From: CAZBEJ01 sp964521305
Lineage (GTDB): Bacteria; Patescibacteriota; Microgenomatia; UBA1406; GWC2-37-13
DNA: 37,746 nucleotides
Assembly: GCA_964521305.1 (NCBI GenBank)
Contig: CAZFQZ010000007.1
Location: 1 to 37,746, forward strand
Reading direction: 5' to 3'
In this document: positions 31,026-37,746 of the stretch, piece by piece
Layout: each line of letters begins with the position of its first letter
How positions within the stretch are numbered: position 1 is the first letter of the stretch
Notes under the pieces: model-generated
Database searches by the model: none
The model's input: only the letters and a program-made list of their open reading frames with translations
Told to the model about the DNA's origin: nothing
Program-made: the position numbers and the translations under genes

Positions 31026-32312
31026 TTATTCTATTCTACCAAACAATCTTTGTTTTTTGTATTCGGTAATTTTAACAGTTCGAATTGTTGCTCTCATATT
31101 TCTTGCAGAATATGCGTATATCGGAATTTGGTTAGATAGTAATCCTTGTTGGTAGTCGTTATCCCGGTGTTCCAGAAATAAAACATCCATGGTTTTTCCG
31201 ATTAGACTTTGGAGGAATTGTAAGTATTTTATTTCGCTTAATTTGATGAGCGCTTTGGATCGCCTTTCTTTCTCTTTATCTTGGGGCTCTGTAAGGCGCC
31301 GGGCTAAATAATATGCGGCTGTATTTTGTCGCTTTGAGAAGCGGAAAACATGGAATTTGGAAATCGGAGACTTTTCGAGAAAATCGTATGTATCCTGAAA
31401 GTCTTTGTCAGTTTCTTCAAGAAAACCTGTAATTATATCGGTCCCGATCAACGCATCGGGTGAGATTCGACGCAATGTATATAATTTCTCCATCATTTCT
31501 TCTCTTGTATATCCCCGTTTCATAAGTTTAAGGATATTATTTGATCCGGACTGCAAAGGAATGTGGAAAAAATCAACCAATCGACGCTTTTTTTTATATG
31601 TTTTATAGAATTCAAAAAATTCATCATTAATACTCCAAGGATGGATTGAACCAAGACTAATCCGCGGAATATTTGTTTCATCGATTATCGTTTTTAACAA
31701 ATCTATAAATTTCTCTTTAGTATCGTAACCGAAAGCTTCTGTATTGATTGCGGTTAAAATTATTTCTTTAACGTTTTCTCCTAAATTATTGATGTTAATT
31801 TTTATATTTTTTATCCTTTCCGACTTTGGCATTCCACGTAGGTACGGCACTATGCAAAACGTACAATACCTCTGGCACCCGTCCTGGATCTTCATGAGAT
31901 ATCTCCCCGATCCGATGAATTTACTGGTTGGATAAGCTGTTATTATACCCCGTTGGCAACCCCGTAGGCTGTCCAGCCGTTTAGTCAATAATGATACCAA
32001 ATACTCCTTTTGTGTATTGTCTATGATCTCATCGACCGGCAAATCCTGATACATCTTGTTTTTCATCCAATATGTTGCGGAGCAGCCGGTCACGAATATC
32101 TTGCTTTGAGGGTGCTTCTTCTTGATCAGATAGATATATTGTCTGGCTTCGCGTTCGGCCTTATGGGTAACTGCGCACGTATTGATAATATAGAGATCCG
32201 GATGAATCTCGCTGAATTTAAACCCGGCCTTGACCATCTGGCGGTCAAGAGCTTCTTTTTCAGCCTCGTTTACTCGGCAGCCGAAGCTATAACTATAGAA
32301 TGTGGTATTCAT
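31026..32312 (-). CDS. mtaB: MtaB-like tRNA methylthiotransferase (radical SAM)
   Basis: The 428-residue enzyme family adds a methylthio group to t6A37 of tRNAs reading ANN codons. The N-terminal UPF0004 domain has its three cluster Cys (SFGCRVN, INTCAVT, VTGCSA), the radical SAM core has CQRYCTFC (about residue 147-154), and a TRAM-like domain closes the protein (about 365-428). NTCAVTHKAE and the C-terminus favour MtaB (YqeV) over MiaB or RimO. TATAAT is exactly 6 nt before the ATG (32319-32324), suggesting a leaderless mRNA. The gene is followed by the tRNA-like sequence and tRNA-Val on the same strand. Confidence 0.88.
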   Translation of the reverse strand: MNTTFYSYSFGCRVNEAEKEALDRQMVKAGFKFSEIHPDLYIINTCAVTHKAEREARQYIYLIKKKHPQSKIFVTGCSATYWMKNKMYQDLPVDEIIDNTQKEYLVSLLTKRLDSLRGCQRGIITAYPTSKFIGSGRYLMKIQDGCQRYCTFCIVPYLRGMPKSERIKNIKININNLGENVKEIILTAINTEAFGYDTKEKFIDLLKTIIDETNIPRISLGSIHPWSINDEFFEFYKTYKKKRRLVDFFHIPLQSGSNNILKLMKRGYTREEMMEKLYTLRRISPDALIGTDIITGFLEETDKDFQDTYDFLEKSPISKFHVFRFSKRQNTAAYYLARRLTEPQDKEKERRSKALIKLSEIKYLQFLQSLIGKTMDVLFLEHRDNDYQQGLLSNQIPIYAYSARNMRATIRTVKITEYKKQRLFGRIE

Positions 32313-32468
32313 TCAGCTATTATAAATGATGAAATAACTCGATAAATACCAATACTGCCGATGAATAACTCGATGCATTAATGAATTAAATCAGTCATTC
32401 GTTTTTCTCGTTTATTGGTCTGCCGACGGGTTTATCATAATTTTGTTGTTAAATAAAAACATCAACGT

Positions 32469-32497
32469 TTGACAATCTTATAATCTTCCGCTATAAT
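32469..32497 (+). promoter_or_regulatory. Consensus sigma70-type promoter
   Basis: TTGACA (32469-32474), 17 bp, TATAAT (32492-32497): a perfect match to the vegetative consensus, the best in the window. Transcription should start near 32504, directly at the base of the hairpin that follows. Confidence 0.8.
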
Positions 32498-32506
32498 ACA
32501 AAATAG

Positions 32507-32554
32507 ATCCTAAGGTTGTTCAACATTTGTTTGAAAAGCTTTAGGATTTTTTTT
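32507..32554 (+). terminator. Terminator-like hairpin in the 5' UTR of the lysozyme-like gene
   Basis: ATCCTAA (32507-32513) pairs with TTAGGAT (32541-32547); the stem continues inward through GGTT/AGCT-type pairs with wobbles and then TTCAA/TTGAA-type pairs to a 7-nt loop. The downstream arm runs into eight T residues (32547-32554), and the ATG follows at 32555 without a spacer. The shape is that of an intrinsic terminator or attenuator, though the stem is AT-rich. Confidence 0.6.
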
Positions 32555-33112
32555 ATGAAAACCCTAAAGACTATAATGGCTTTCATCGTTTTCTTTCTTC
32601 CGTTGACGTTCCCCGTGCGTGCCGCCGAAACTGCCGGCAGCTCGGCTACTATGGCTTATAATATATATTCTCACAATAACAACCAGACAAAACTGTTTGT
32701 TGAGAAAATGGCCATCAAGCGTGTACTCGAACGGTATGATTCTCCTCTGGTTGATTCGGTGAATGCGTTTGTTGATTCGTGTGTTCAATACGATCTCAAC
32801 TGTTATCTTTTACCTTCAATCTCGGGTTTGGAATCAACGTTCGGTAAATATACATATCCAGGGTCGTATAACGGATTCGGTTGGGACGGCGGGTATATGA
32901 AGTTTGCATCGTGGGAGGTAGGTATCAAAACAGTTGCTCAGGGTTTGCGCCAGAACTATATGGACAAAGGTGCCCAAACCATAGAGCAAATTGCGCCGAT
33001 ATATTCGGAAAGCGCTACATGGGCTCCGCGCGTACAATATTTCATGAACCAATTTTCCGCAGAAGAACAGAATTTACGGTTGCTTTTTGATCCGAAAACA
33101 GTACAATTGTAA
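32555..33112 (+). CDS. Secreted lysozyme-like (peptidoglycan hydrolase) protein
   Basis: The 185-residue product begins MKTLKTIMAFIVFFLPL and has a probable signal peptide cleaved after VRA. The mature part has the pattern LLPSISGLESTFGKY... GWDGG... VAQGLRQNYMDKG, which resembles lysozyme-superfamily peptidoglycan hydrolases; the Glu in GLES is the likely acid. It is a paralogue of the protein at 34672-35274. An in-frame TTG at 32516 would place the start inside the 5' UTR hairpin, so the ATG at 32555 is preferred. It is followed 3 bp later by tig, so the two are probably one transcript. Exact hydrolase family is uncertain. Confidence 0.65.
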   Translation: MKTLKTIMAFIVFFLPLTFPVRAAETAGSSATMAYNIYSHNNNQTKLFVEKMAIKRVLERYDSPLVDSVNAFVDSCVQYDLNCYLLPSISGLESTFGKYTYPGSYNGFGWDGGYMKFASWEVGIKTVAQGLRQNYMDKGAQTIEQIAPIYSESATWAPRVQYFMNQFSAEEQNLRLLFDPKTVQL

Positions 33113-33115
33113 TTT

Positions 33116-33982
33116 ATGTATACATACAAATTGACCGCACTTCCCAAAAGGACAGACAAAATTCTTTTGACAATCCCCAAGGTTGATATAGCGAAGGAAA
33201 AAGAAACCGCATTCAAAAAACTGCAGGGTGAATTGGCCATGGAAGGTTTCAGGAAAGGTAAGGTTCCGAAAGAGATGGCGGAAAAACACATATCGGCCGA
33301 TGCCATTTATCAGGAGGCACTTCAATCTATGCTCCCCAAAATATATGAGGAAATCGTCAAAAAAGAATCCCTGCAGCCGATCACGAACCCGAAGATTGAA
33401 CTTTCAAAAGCAAAAGAAGGAGAAGACTGGGAAATCAAATTGACTATTGCGTTGAAACCAATGGTTGAATTGGGACCGTATAAGGATGAACTCAAGAAGC
33501 TGAAGGCTGATCGCAATAAATCAGATATTTGGATACCCGGCAAGGAAAAAGAGCAAAAAAAGGTCGATAACGAAGAAAAACAGAAAATGCTTAACGAGCT
33601 CCTGACTGCATTACTTAAATCGACGAAGTTTGATATATCTGATATGGTCATGGAGGAGGAATTGAATAAACGTTTGACCCAACTTATGGATGACATACGT
33701 AAAATAGGTTTGACTGTTGACGCGTACATGCGATCAAAAAACACCACTATTGAGGAAGTAAAAAAACGATACAAGCAGGAGATAGAGGAAACCTACAAAC
33801 TCGAATTTATTTTGATGGAAATAGCGGATAAGGAAGATATCAAAGTTGAGAAAGCGGATATCGATAAACTGCTTGCATCGATCAAAGACGAAAATGAGCG
33901 CAAAATTGCGGAACAGAATTCCTATTACTACGCATCGATCCTAAGAAAGCAGAAAACACTGGATTATTTGCTGGGTATATAA
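33116..33982 (+). CDS. tig: Trigger-factor-like chaperone without PPIase domain
   Basis: The 288-residue product has the ribosome-binding N domain with the signature GFRKGKVPKEM (about residues 45-55) and a long helical C domain (about 150-288). The FKBP-type PPIase domain that lies between them in E. coli trigger factor (432 aa) is absent; the linker there is short and charged (KEKEQKKVDNEEKQK). It should still bind nascent chains at the exit tunnel. It starts 3 bp after the lysozyme-like gene. Confidence 0.85.
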   Translation: MYTYKLTALPKRTDKILLTIPKVDIAKEKETAFKKLQGELAMEGFRKGKVPKEMAEKHISADAIYQEALQSMLPKIYEEIVKKESLQPITNPKIELSKAKEGEDWEIKLTIALKPMVELGPYKDELKKLKADRNKSDIWIPGKEKEQKKVDNEEKQKMLNELLTALLKSTKFDISDMVMEEELNKRLTQLMDDIRKIGLTVDAYMRSKNTTIEEVKKRYKQEIEETYKLEFILMEIADKEDIKVEKADIDKLLASIKDENERKIAEQNSYYYASILRKQKTLDYLLGI

Positions 33983-34027
33983 TAGTCAGCTGCATTGCGC
34001 TATATGCTCTTGACTATTTCAAAAACC

Positions 34028-34033
34028 TATAGT
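34028..34033 (+). promoter_or_regulatory. Putative -10 box of the DUF5660-like gene
   Basis: TATAGT lies 11 nt before the ATG at 34045, so a leader of about 5 nt is expected. No -35 at proper distance is clear. Confidence 0.4.
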
Positions 34034-34044
34034 AAAATACCTTC

Positions 34045-34662
34045 ATGTACCAGAAAAACCCATCATCCGGTACCAACTCCACATCCACTTATACGAAACA
34101 GGACAGTATTGAAGCGCTTAAAGACATCGGGCGCGATACGGCCAATGAATTCAAAAGCATGGGATCCGGTATGTTCGATCAATTTTTCGGCAATTATGAT
34201 ACGGATAATGACTATGAATCATTCGGTAACGCAAATGACAAAAGCTTCGAATCGAAGAAATCCTCACACCACAAGCAGGAATTCAAACTATTCAACTATA
34301 CCGAATATTACGAAAAAGAATTGGTAAAAAGGCAGATTAAAGAGTTAACCGAGCAGGTACGTAAGGAAATTGAGATGCTTAAAAAAGCGGATGCTTCCTT
34401 ACTGCAAGACGTTAAAGATATTCAGAAACTCTCCCTTGAGGCTCTTCCGGATAATCCCGGCGTCTATCATATCAGATTCCTGGAAATTGTCCTCAGTATT
34501 TTAAGATCTCTCCGTGAGAAAATCGGCGAATCGCGGACGTGGATGCAGGCACTGATCAGCAAAAAGAAAAAAAGAGGCTCGCTTTTTATGGCACGATCAA
34601 AAAAACAAGGAACTCAATATTCGCTTTCACAGGAGCTTTCTAATGCTCGGTCTGTTCAATAA
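34045..34662 (+). CDS. Conserved hypothetical protein, DUF5660-like
   Basis: The 205-residue soluble protein has a disordered Ser/Asn/Asp-rich N-terminus (about 1-75), a charged coiled coil (about 85-130, KELVKRQIKELTEQVRKEIE) and a basic C-terminal part with NPGVYHIRFLEIVLSILRSL, ISKKKKRGS and a final QYSLSQE motif. From memory this is the pattern of DUF5660, a family of Microgenomates proteins; I cannot check it. The basic tail could bind nucleic acid or membrane. Function unknown. Confidence 0.6.
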   Translation: MYQKNPSSGTNSTSTYTKQDSIEALKDIGRDTANEFKSMGSGMFDQFFGNYDTDNDYESFGNANDKSFESKKSSHHKQEFKLFNYTEYYEKELVKRQIKELTEQVRKEIEMLKKADASLLQDVKDIQKLSLEALPDNPGVYHIRFLEIVLSILRSLREKIGESRTWMQALISKKKKRGSLFMARSKKQGTQYSLSQELSNARSVQ

Positions 34663-34671
34663 TATAATTAA

Positions 34672-35274
34672 TCACTCCAGCGTTTGTAAGAAAGTATTTA
34701 CTCCGTGAGCCCAACTGCCGTTTGATGACGGCGTATATTTCTGCATGATCGAGGAGGCGGTCACCAGTCCCTTATCGATATAATTGGTTCTGATTCCCTT
34801 ACTAACCGCATCGATCGCATCGTTATACGTGTCGAATTTCGTAATGGTATCACCGTAGATTCCCCACCCCCAGCAGTTGTGAGAGTTATCAGGAATATAT
34901 TTGCAGAGATTGGATTCTTGCATGGCAATAGCAGGCAATAACCGATAGTCAAATTTATACTCGTCGGATACCTGTACGATTTGATCAGCATAATCATAGA
35001 GCGGTGAATTATACTTTCTGAAAAAGGTCTTCAAGTTCGGTACCCTGCTATCGCCGAATGATACATTCGCTTGATATGCGCCAAGGACAAACGGAGCCGA
35101 GGAAAACTGGAACTGATTTTGTGTGTCGGTATCGCGCGCACTGGATATTTCAGACAATATATGCTGGATATTTTGCTGTCGTTCATTCACCGAATAATAT
35201 TTAAGAATGAGAAAAGCATTTAACGCGAATAACATTGCAAATATGCCCATAAGCATCGATAATTTCCTGATCAT
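34672..35274 (-). CDS. Membrane-anchored lysozyme-like protein
   Basis: The 200-residue product has one N-terminal hydrophobic segment (about residues 5-25), likely an anchor, and an extracellular domain. The domain matches the 32555 gene over its length: SPLYDYADQIV, LLPAIAMQESNLCKY, CWGWGIYG, and GIRTNYIDKG; Glu in MQES is the likely catalytic acid. It is probably a peptidoglycan hydrolase. TATAGT lies 6 nt before the ATG (35281-35286), the same box and spacing as pilB and pilM. It converges on the DUF5660-like gene with 9 bp between the stops. Confidence 0.65.
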   Translation of the reverse strand: MIRKLSMLMGIFAMLFALNAFLILKYYSVNERQQNIQHILSEISSARDTDTQNQFQFSSAPFVLGAYQANVSFGDSRVPNLKTFFRKYNSPLYDYADQIVQVSDEYKFDYRLLPAIAMQESNLCKYIPDNSHNCWGWGIYGDTITKFDTYNDAIDAVSKGIRTNYIDKGLVTASSIMQKYTPSSNGSWAHGVNTFLQTLE

Positions 35275-35305
35275 AATTTTACTATAGCGTAACTTGTCAA
35301 GCTTG

Positions 35306-35854
35306 TCAAATACGATAAAAGTATGTAGGGAACGGAGTGTGCGGTATTTTTTTTATTAATAGATTTTCATATCCTTTAATCGGAAAACCATGAGAAATAA
35401 TCATACATTTTTTTTTAAGTTCCTTGTCCAATTTGGGCTTTAGTCTCTTTATCAAATCAGGCATAAGAAATAAATACAGGTAGTCGGTTTCCTTTAGATA
35501 GCTGTCGAACATATTTTGTCTAAGGAAGCTGATTCTATTGATTTTGTGTAATCTGCACCATATGCGAGCCCGCCAAAGCAATAGTGGATTTACGTCAATG
35601 CCAATTCCCTTGGTTTTGTAAAGTTTTACCGCAGTTCGTACTACCCTGCCGTCTCCACAACCTAATTCCAGGAATATCCTGTTTTGTTTAAGATGCGATT
35701 CATGGAGAATAAACTCGATTTCTTTTTGTTTGGTCGGCACGTACGGCGAACCCATCCACGACGAGTATAAAAGGAATGCGGTATACACGGTGATTGAAAT
35801 AAGAAAAATAAGCAATAATATTGTTGCGGCAAAGTAAGCAACGAGTGCGATCAT
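35306..35854 (-). CDS. Membrane-anchored SAM methyltransferase, FAM173-like
   Basis: The 182-residue product has an N-terminal transmembrane segment (about residues 5-30) and a class I methyltransferase core: motif I LELGCGDGRVV (about 62-72), GIGIDVNPLLLWRARI, and the FLMPDLIKRLKPKLDKELKKK stretch with MIISHGFPI. This order resembles FAM173-type protein lysine methyltransferases, whose mitochondrial members modify ATP synthase c subunit and ANT. The substrate here is unknown. TATACT is 7 nt before the ATG (35862-35867), so the mRNA is probably leaderless. Confidence 0.65.
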   Translation of the reverse strand: MIALVAYFAATILLLIFLISITVYTAFLLYSSWMGSPYVPTKQKEIEFILHESHLKQNRIFLELGCGDGRVVRTAVKLYKTKGIGIDVNPLLLWRARIWCRLHKINRISFLRQNMFDSYLKETDYLYLFLMPDLIKRLKPKLDKELKKKCMIISHGFPIKGYENLLIKKIPHTPFPTYFYRI

Positions 35855-35890
35855 TCTGTATAGTATAATATATTTTAGCCCTTATAGCTT

Positions 35891-35921
35891 ACCCATGTAA
35901 AACAGGAAAGTTTTACCGGGT
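35891..35921. repeat. Hairpin between the methyltransferase gene and tRNA-Arg
   Basis: ACCC and GTAAAAC (35891-35903) pair with GTTTTAC and GGGT (35910-35921) around a 6-nt loop, with a small internal loop. There is no U-run on either side. It may end the recombinase transcript or be a leftover of the integrated element. Confidence 0.4.
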
Positions 35922-35952
35922 AAAATGGATAGAATAGCTGTTTCTTGTATCT

Positions 35953-37671
35953 TTAGCCTCCGTAGCTTAAAGGACAGAGTGCTGGTCTTCGGAACCAGCG
36001 GTAGAGGTTCGATTCCTCTCGGAGGCACAGTAAGGGAAATTGAAGAAATGAGGAAGCACAAAGACTCGATGTATTATTCTCATTTATAGGTTCGAACTGG
36101 TAATCTGACAGTAACAGCTCTCCGCTTATTCTTCTGGTATACTCAAAAGGCTTTAGCAGTTCAAGACGCAATAATTTTTGGTTAAGTGTCAGGTTCGATC
36201 CTAAGGTGGAAACAATAGTTCTTCTTTCCTCATGAGTGCCGTTTTCCAGCCAGTAACGGCACCGGTGGGCAAAATTTAAGGTTTTATTTGTTTGGTCATT
36301 GGCTTCTTCAATTTTATTATCAACAGTATTTAATCTTTTTTCCAGCAGGGTTATTTCATCTTCAATCTTTTTTTTGTCAGAAATATATTCTTCATTAGTC
36401 ATGAGCTCATTATTAGTGTTGGTCAATGACATAAATTTATTTTTGAGATTTAATTGTTTCTTTTTGGTATTCATTATTGCCTGATTTAGTGATTCTTCGG
36501 TTTCTGCTTTGCTTTTTATTTCTGATTTAGTCACGAACTTCATGTATTTTTTAGCCCAATTAACAAAATCTTGAGGGACATAAAGACTTAAAAGCAAAGT
36601 TTTGATTTGTTCTTCAAGATCTTTTTCTGTGATTGCCGGTTGCCGACAATCAGGATCTTTCTTTCTCGTGCAGTGGTAATAAGTATAAACATGGAGAGGA
36701 ATATTCATTTCCTCTTTATTTAGCTGACAATTGGGACAAGAGTCGTGTTTTTCAGCATTGAATTTAATATGACAGGAAGGACAAATTAACCGATATCTTT
36801 CTTCACCGGTTATGGCACAACCGCAAGGGCAGTTTAATATTCCAGTGTAACTTAATTCTCTTTTGGTAATTCTTTTTCTTCCCCGGACATTTAAGATTTC
36901 TTGTGCAGTCTCAAATTCAGTTTTAGTAACCATTGGCGTATGAATTCCTTCATAAAGAACACTATGATAAATAAACTGGCCACAGTAAAAGGGATTTCTG
37001 AAAAGATCATAAATCCTATTTTCCCTTATGGGTTTACCGGTTTTCTGTCGTAAGCCCCAGTCATTCGTCGCAATTCGTAAAATGGACCGGGGAGTATAAC
37101 TGCCGGTCAAAAGCATGTCCCACATTCGTTTTACTAAATGAAATCTTTCTTTATCAACTTTAATATTTTTTAATCCTTTTGGCATATACCGGTCGTTATA
37201 GTAGCCAATGGGAGCATGAATTGGCGGAATTCCTTTTTTGACTTTATTATAAAGACCGCGAGTGACATCACGACTTAAGTCATGACTGAATTTAGCCGAT
37301 TGGCCAAACTCATGGGTAAAGTTTACAATTTCTTCTGAGTCGTAAATACGAGTAGGCGTTATTATTTTTAATTTACCTTGTTCAACCAACCACATGATGT
37401 CTCCGCCATCTTTTAGGTTTCTGGCCAACCGGTTGATATGCCAAACAATGACATGATTGGCTTCGCCATTCTTTATCCTATCAATCATCTCATTAAATAT
37501 CGGTCTTCCAGGAAGTTTGGCTGATTTTGACTCGTAATACCATTGAAGCACAGGAATATTACGAGGTCTAATTACCTTCTCCGTCAATTCATCTTTCTGC
37601 GAATCAAGGCTTTGAATTTGTTTGTCCTCTTCTTCGGTTGATTTTCGAAGATATACAAAATAGTTGTCCAT
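35953..37671 (-). CDS. Large serine recombinase of a probable integrated element
   Basis: The 572-residue protein has the serine resolvase N-domain with YLRKSTEEED (catalytic Ser11) and HINRLARNLKDGG (the usual DRLxRN with Asn for Asp), then the recombinase domain (APIGYYND onwards), zinc ribbon and a long coiled coil (about 390-465). The zinc region has an extra Cys4-type insert (CPSC... CPNC). Such enzymes integrate phages and mobile elements. The last ~24 codons, EESNLYRWFRRPALCPLSYGG, are translated antisense from tRNA-Arg, and the stop is 3 bp beyond it. The natural C-terminus in the free element may therefore differ. A short hairpin and T-rich stretch directly precede the ATG. Confidence 0.9.
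   Translation of the reverse strand: MDNYFVYLRKSTEEEDKQIQSLDSQKDELTEKVIRPRNIPVLQWYYESKSAKLPGRPIFNEMIDRIKNGEANHVIVWHINRLARNLKDGGDIMWLVEQGKLKIITPTRIYDSEEIVNFTHEFGQSAKFSHDLSRDVTRGLYNKVKKGIPPIHAPIGYYNDRYMPKGLKNIKVDKERFHLVKRMWDMLLTGSYTPRSILRIATNDWGLRQKTGKPIRENRIYDLFRNPFYCGQFIYHSVLYEGIHTPMVTKTEFETAQEILNVRGRKRITKRELSYTGILNCPCGCAITGEERYRLICPSCHIKFNAEKHDSCPNCQLNKEEMNIPLHVYTYYHCTRKKDPDCRQPAITEKDLEEQIKTLLLSLYVPQDFVNWAKKYMKFVTKSEIKSKAETEESLNQAIMNTKKKQLNLKNKFMSLTNTNNELMTNEEYISDKKKIEDEITLLEKRLNTVDNKIEEANDQTNKTLNFAHRCRYWLENGTHEERRTIVSTLGSNLTLNQKLLRLELLKPFEYTRRISGELLLSDYQFEPINENNTSSLCASSFLQFPLLCLREESNLYRWFRRPALCPLSYGG
35956..36027 (+). tRNA. tRNA-Arg(TCG)
   Basis: Acceptor GCCTCCG/CGGAGGC, anticodon stem CTGGT/ACCAG with loop CTTCGGA (anticodon TCG, Arg, reads CGA/CGG), T arm AGAGG-TTCGATT-CCTCT, discriminator A. 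CCA is not encoded (ACAG follows). TAGAAT at about 35930-35935 is a possible -10. The gene lies wholly inside the 3' end of the recombinase gene on the other strand. Confidence 0.93.
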
Positions 37672-37673
37672 AA

Positions 37674-37699
37674 TAAAAATAATGCCCCCGCTGAGGGGT
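37674..37699 (-). terminator. Terminator-like hairpin touching the recombinase start
   Basis: On the minus strand CCCC and GGGG pair around TCAGC (37685-37698), followed by a T-rich stretch ending at the ATG (37671). It may end a gene outside the window or control recombinase expression. The stem is only 4-5 bp. Confidence 0.35.
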
Positions 37700-37746
37700 C
37701 TCCGGTATACTGATACTGTTTTTCTAAGACAAAATTAGCTGTTTCC

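Noticed and set aside
1..37746. CRISPR arrays, toxin-antitoxin pairs, restriction-modification or other defence genes.
   Set aside because: I saw no regular repeat-spacer pattern and no protein of such families; the only mobile-element gene is the serine recombinase.

Overview
The window looks like a piece of chromosome from a Candidate Phyla Radiation (Patescibacteria) bacterium, most likely of the Microgenomates (OP11) group. The reasons are indirect. Several housekeeping proteins have lost domains: ThrRS has no TGS domain, PheT has no EMAP-like tRNA-binding domain, trigger factor has no PPIase domain, and the DnaX/HolB-like subunit has no P-loop. There is a monoderm type IV pilus set without secretin genes, plus a DUF5660-like protein. 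TGA is used as a stop (nusB, the O-antigen-ligase-like gene), so this is not one of the code-25 lineages. Many genes have a TATAAT-like box only 5-9 nt before the ATG and no Shine-Dalgarno, which suggests widespread leaderless mRNAs.

Layout. Bases 1-116 hold nothing I recognise. 117-7681 is an envelope region: mreB, an O-antigen-ligase/PglL-like protein with TPRs, a PIG-V-like mannosyltransferase and a DUF2723 glycosyltransferase-like protein, interleaved with two stand-alone prepilins. 7712-9338 is a plus-strand translation/RNA unit: rpmF, nusB, rnc, rpsP. 9335-15343 is a long minus-strand operon of a HolB-like subunit, six prepilins, then pilM, pilN and pilO. The pilus motor genes pilB, pilT and pilC run divergently from it (15453-19451). 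recG (minus), a 43-residue membrane ORF and a class A penicillin-binding protein follow.

24504-30663 is the classic thrS-infC-rpmI-rplT-pheS-pheT operon on the minus strand. Upstream lie a regulatory leader, tRNA-Val(GAC), a degenerate tRNA-like sequence and mtaB. 32469-35854 contains two paralogous secreted or anchored lysozyme-like proteins flanking a reduced trigger factor and a DUF5660-like protein, then a membrane-anchored FAM173-like methyltransferase. The right edge holds tRNA-Arg(TCG) and a large serine recombinase whose gene runs antisense through the whole tRNA, probably the boundary of an integrated element extending beyond the window.

The best candidate for something undescribed is the thrS leader (30690-30826, minus strand). 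It has a promoter, a 14-codon leader peptide with three consecutive Thr codons, and three mutually exclusive RNA pairings ending in an intrinsic terminator just before thrS. The geometry is that of a trp-type attenuator sensing charged tRNA-Thr. A second candidate is a perfect sigma70-type promoter followed at once by a terminator-like hairpin whose U-run touches the ATG of the lysozyme-like gene at 32555.
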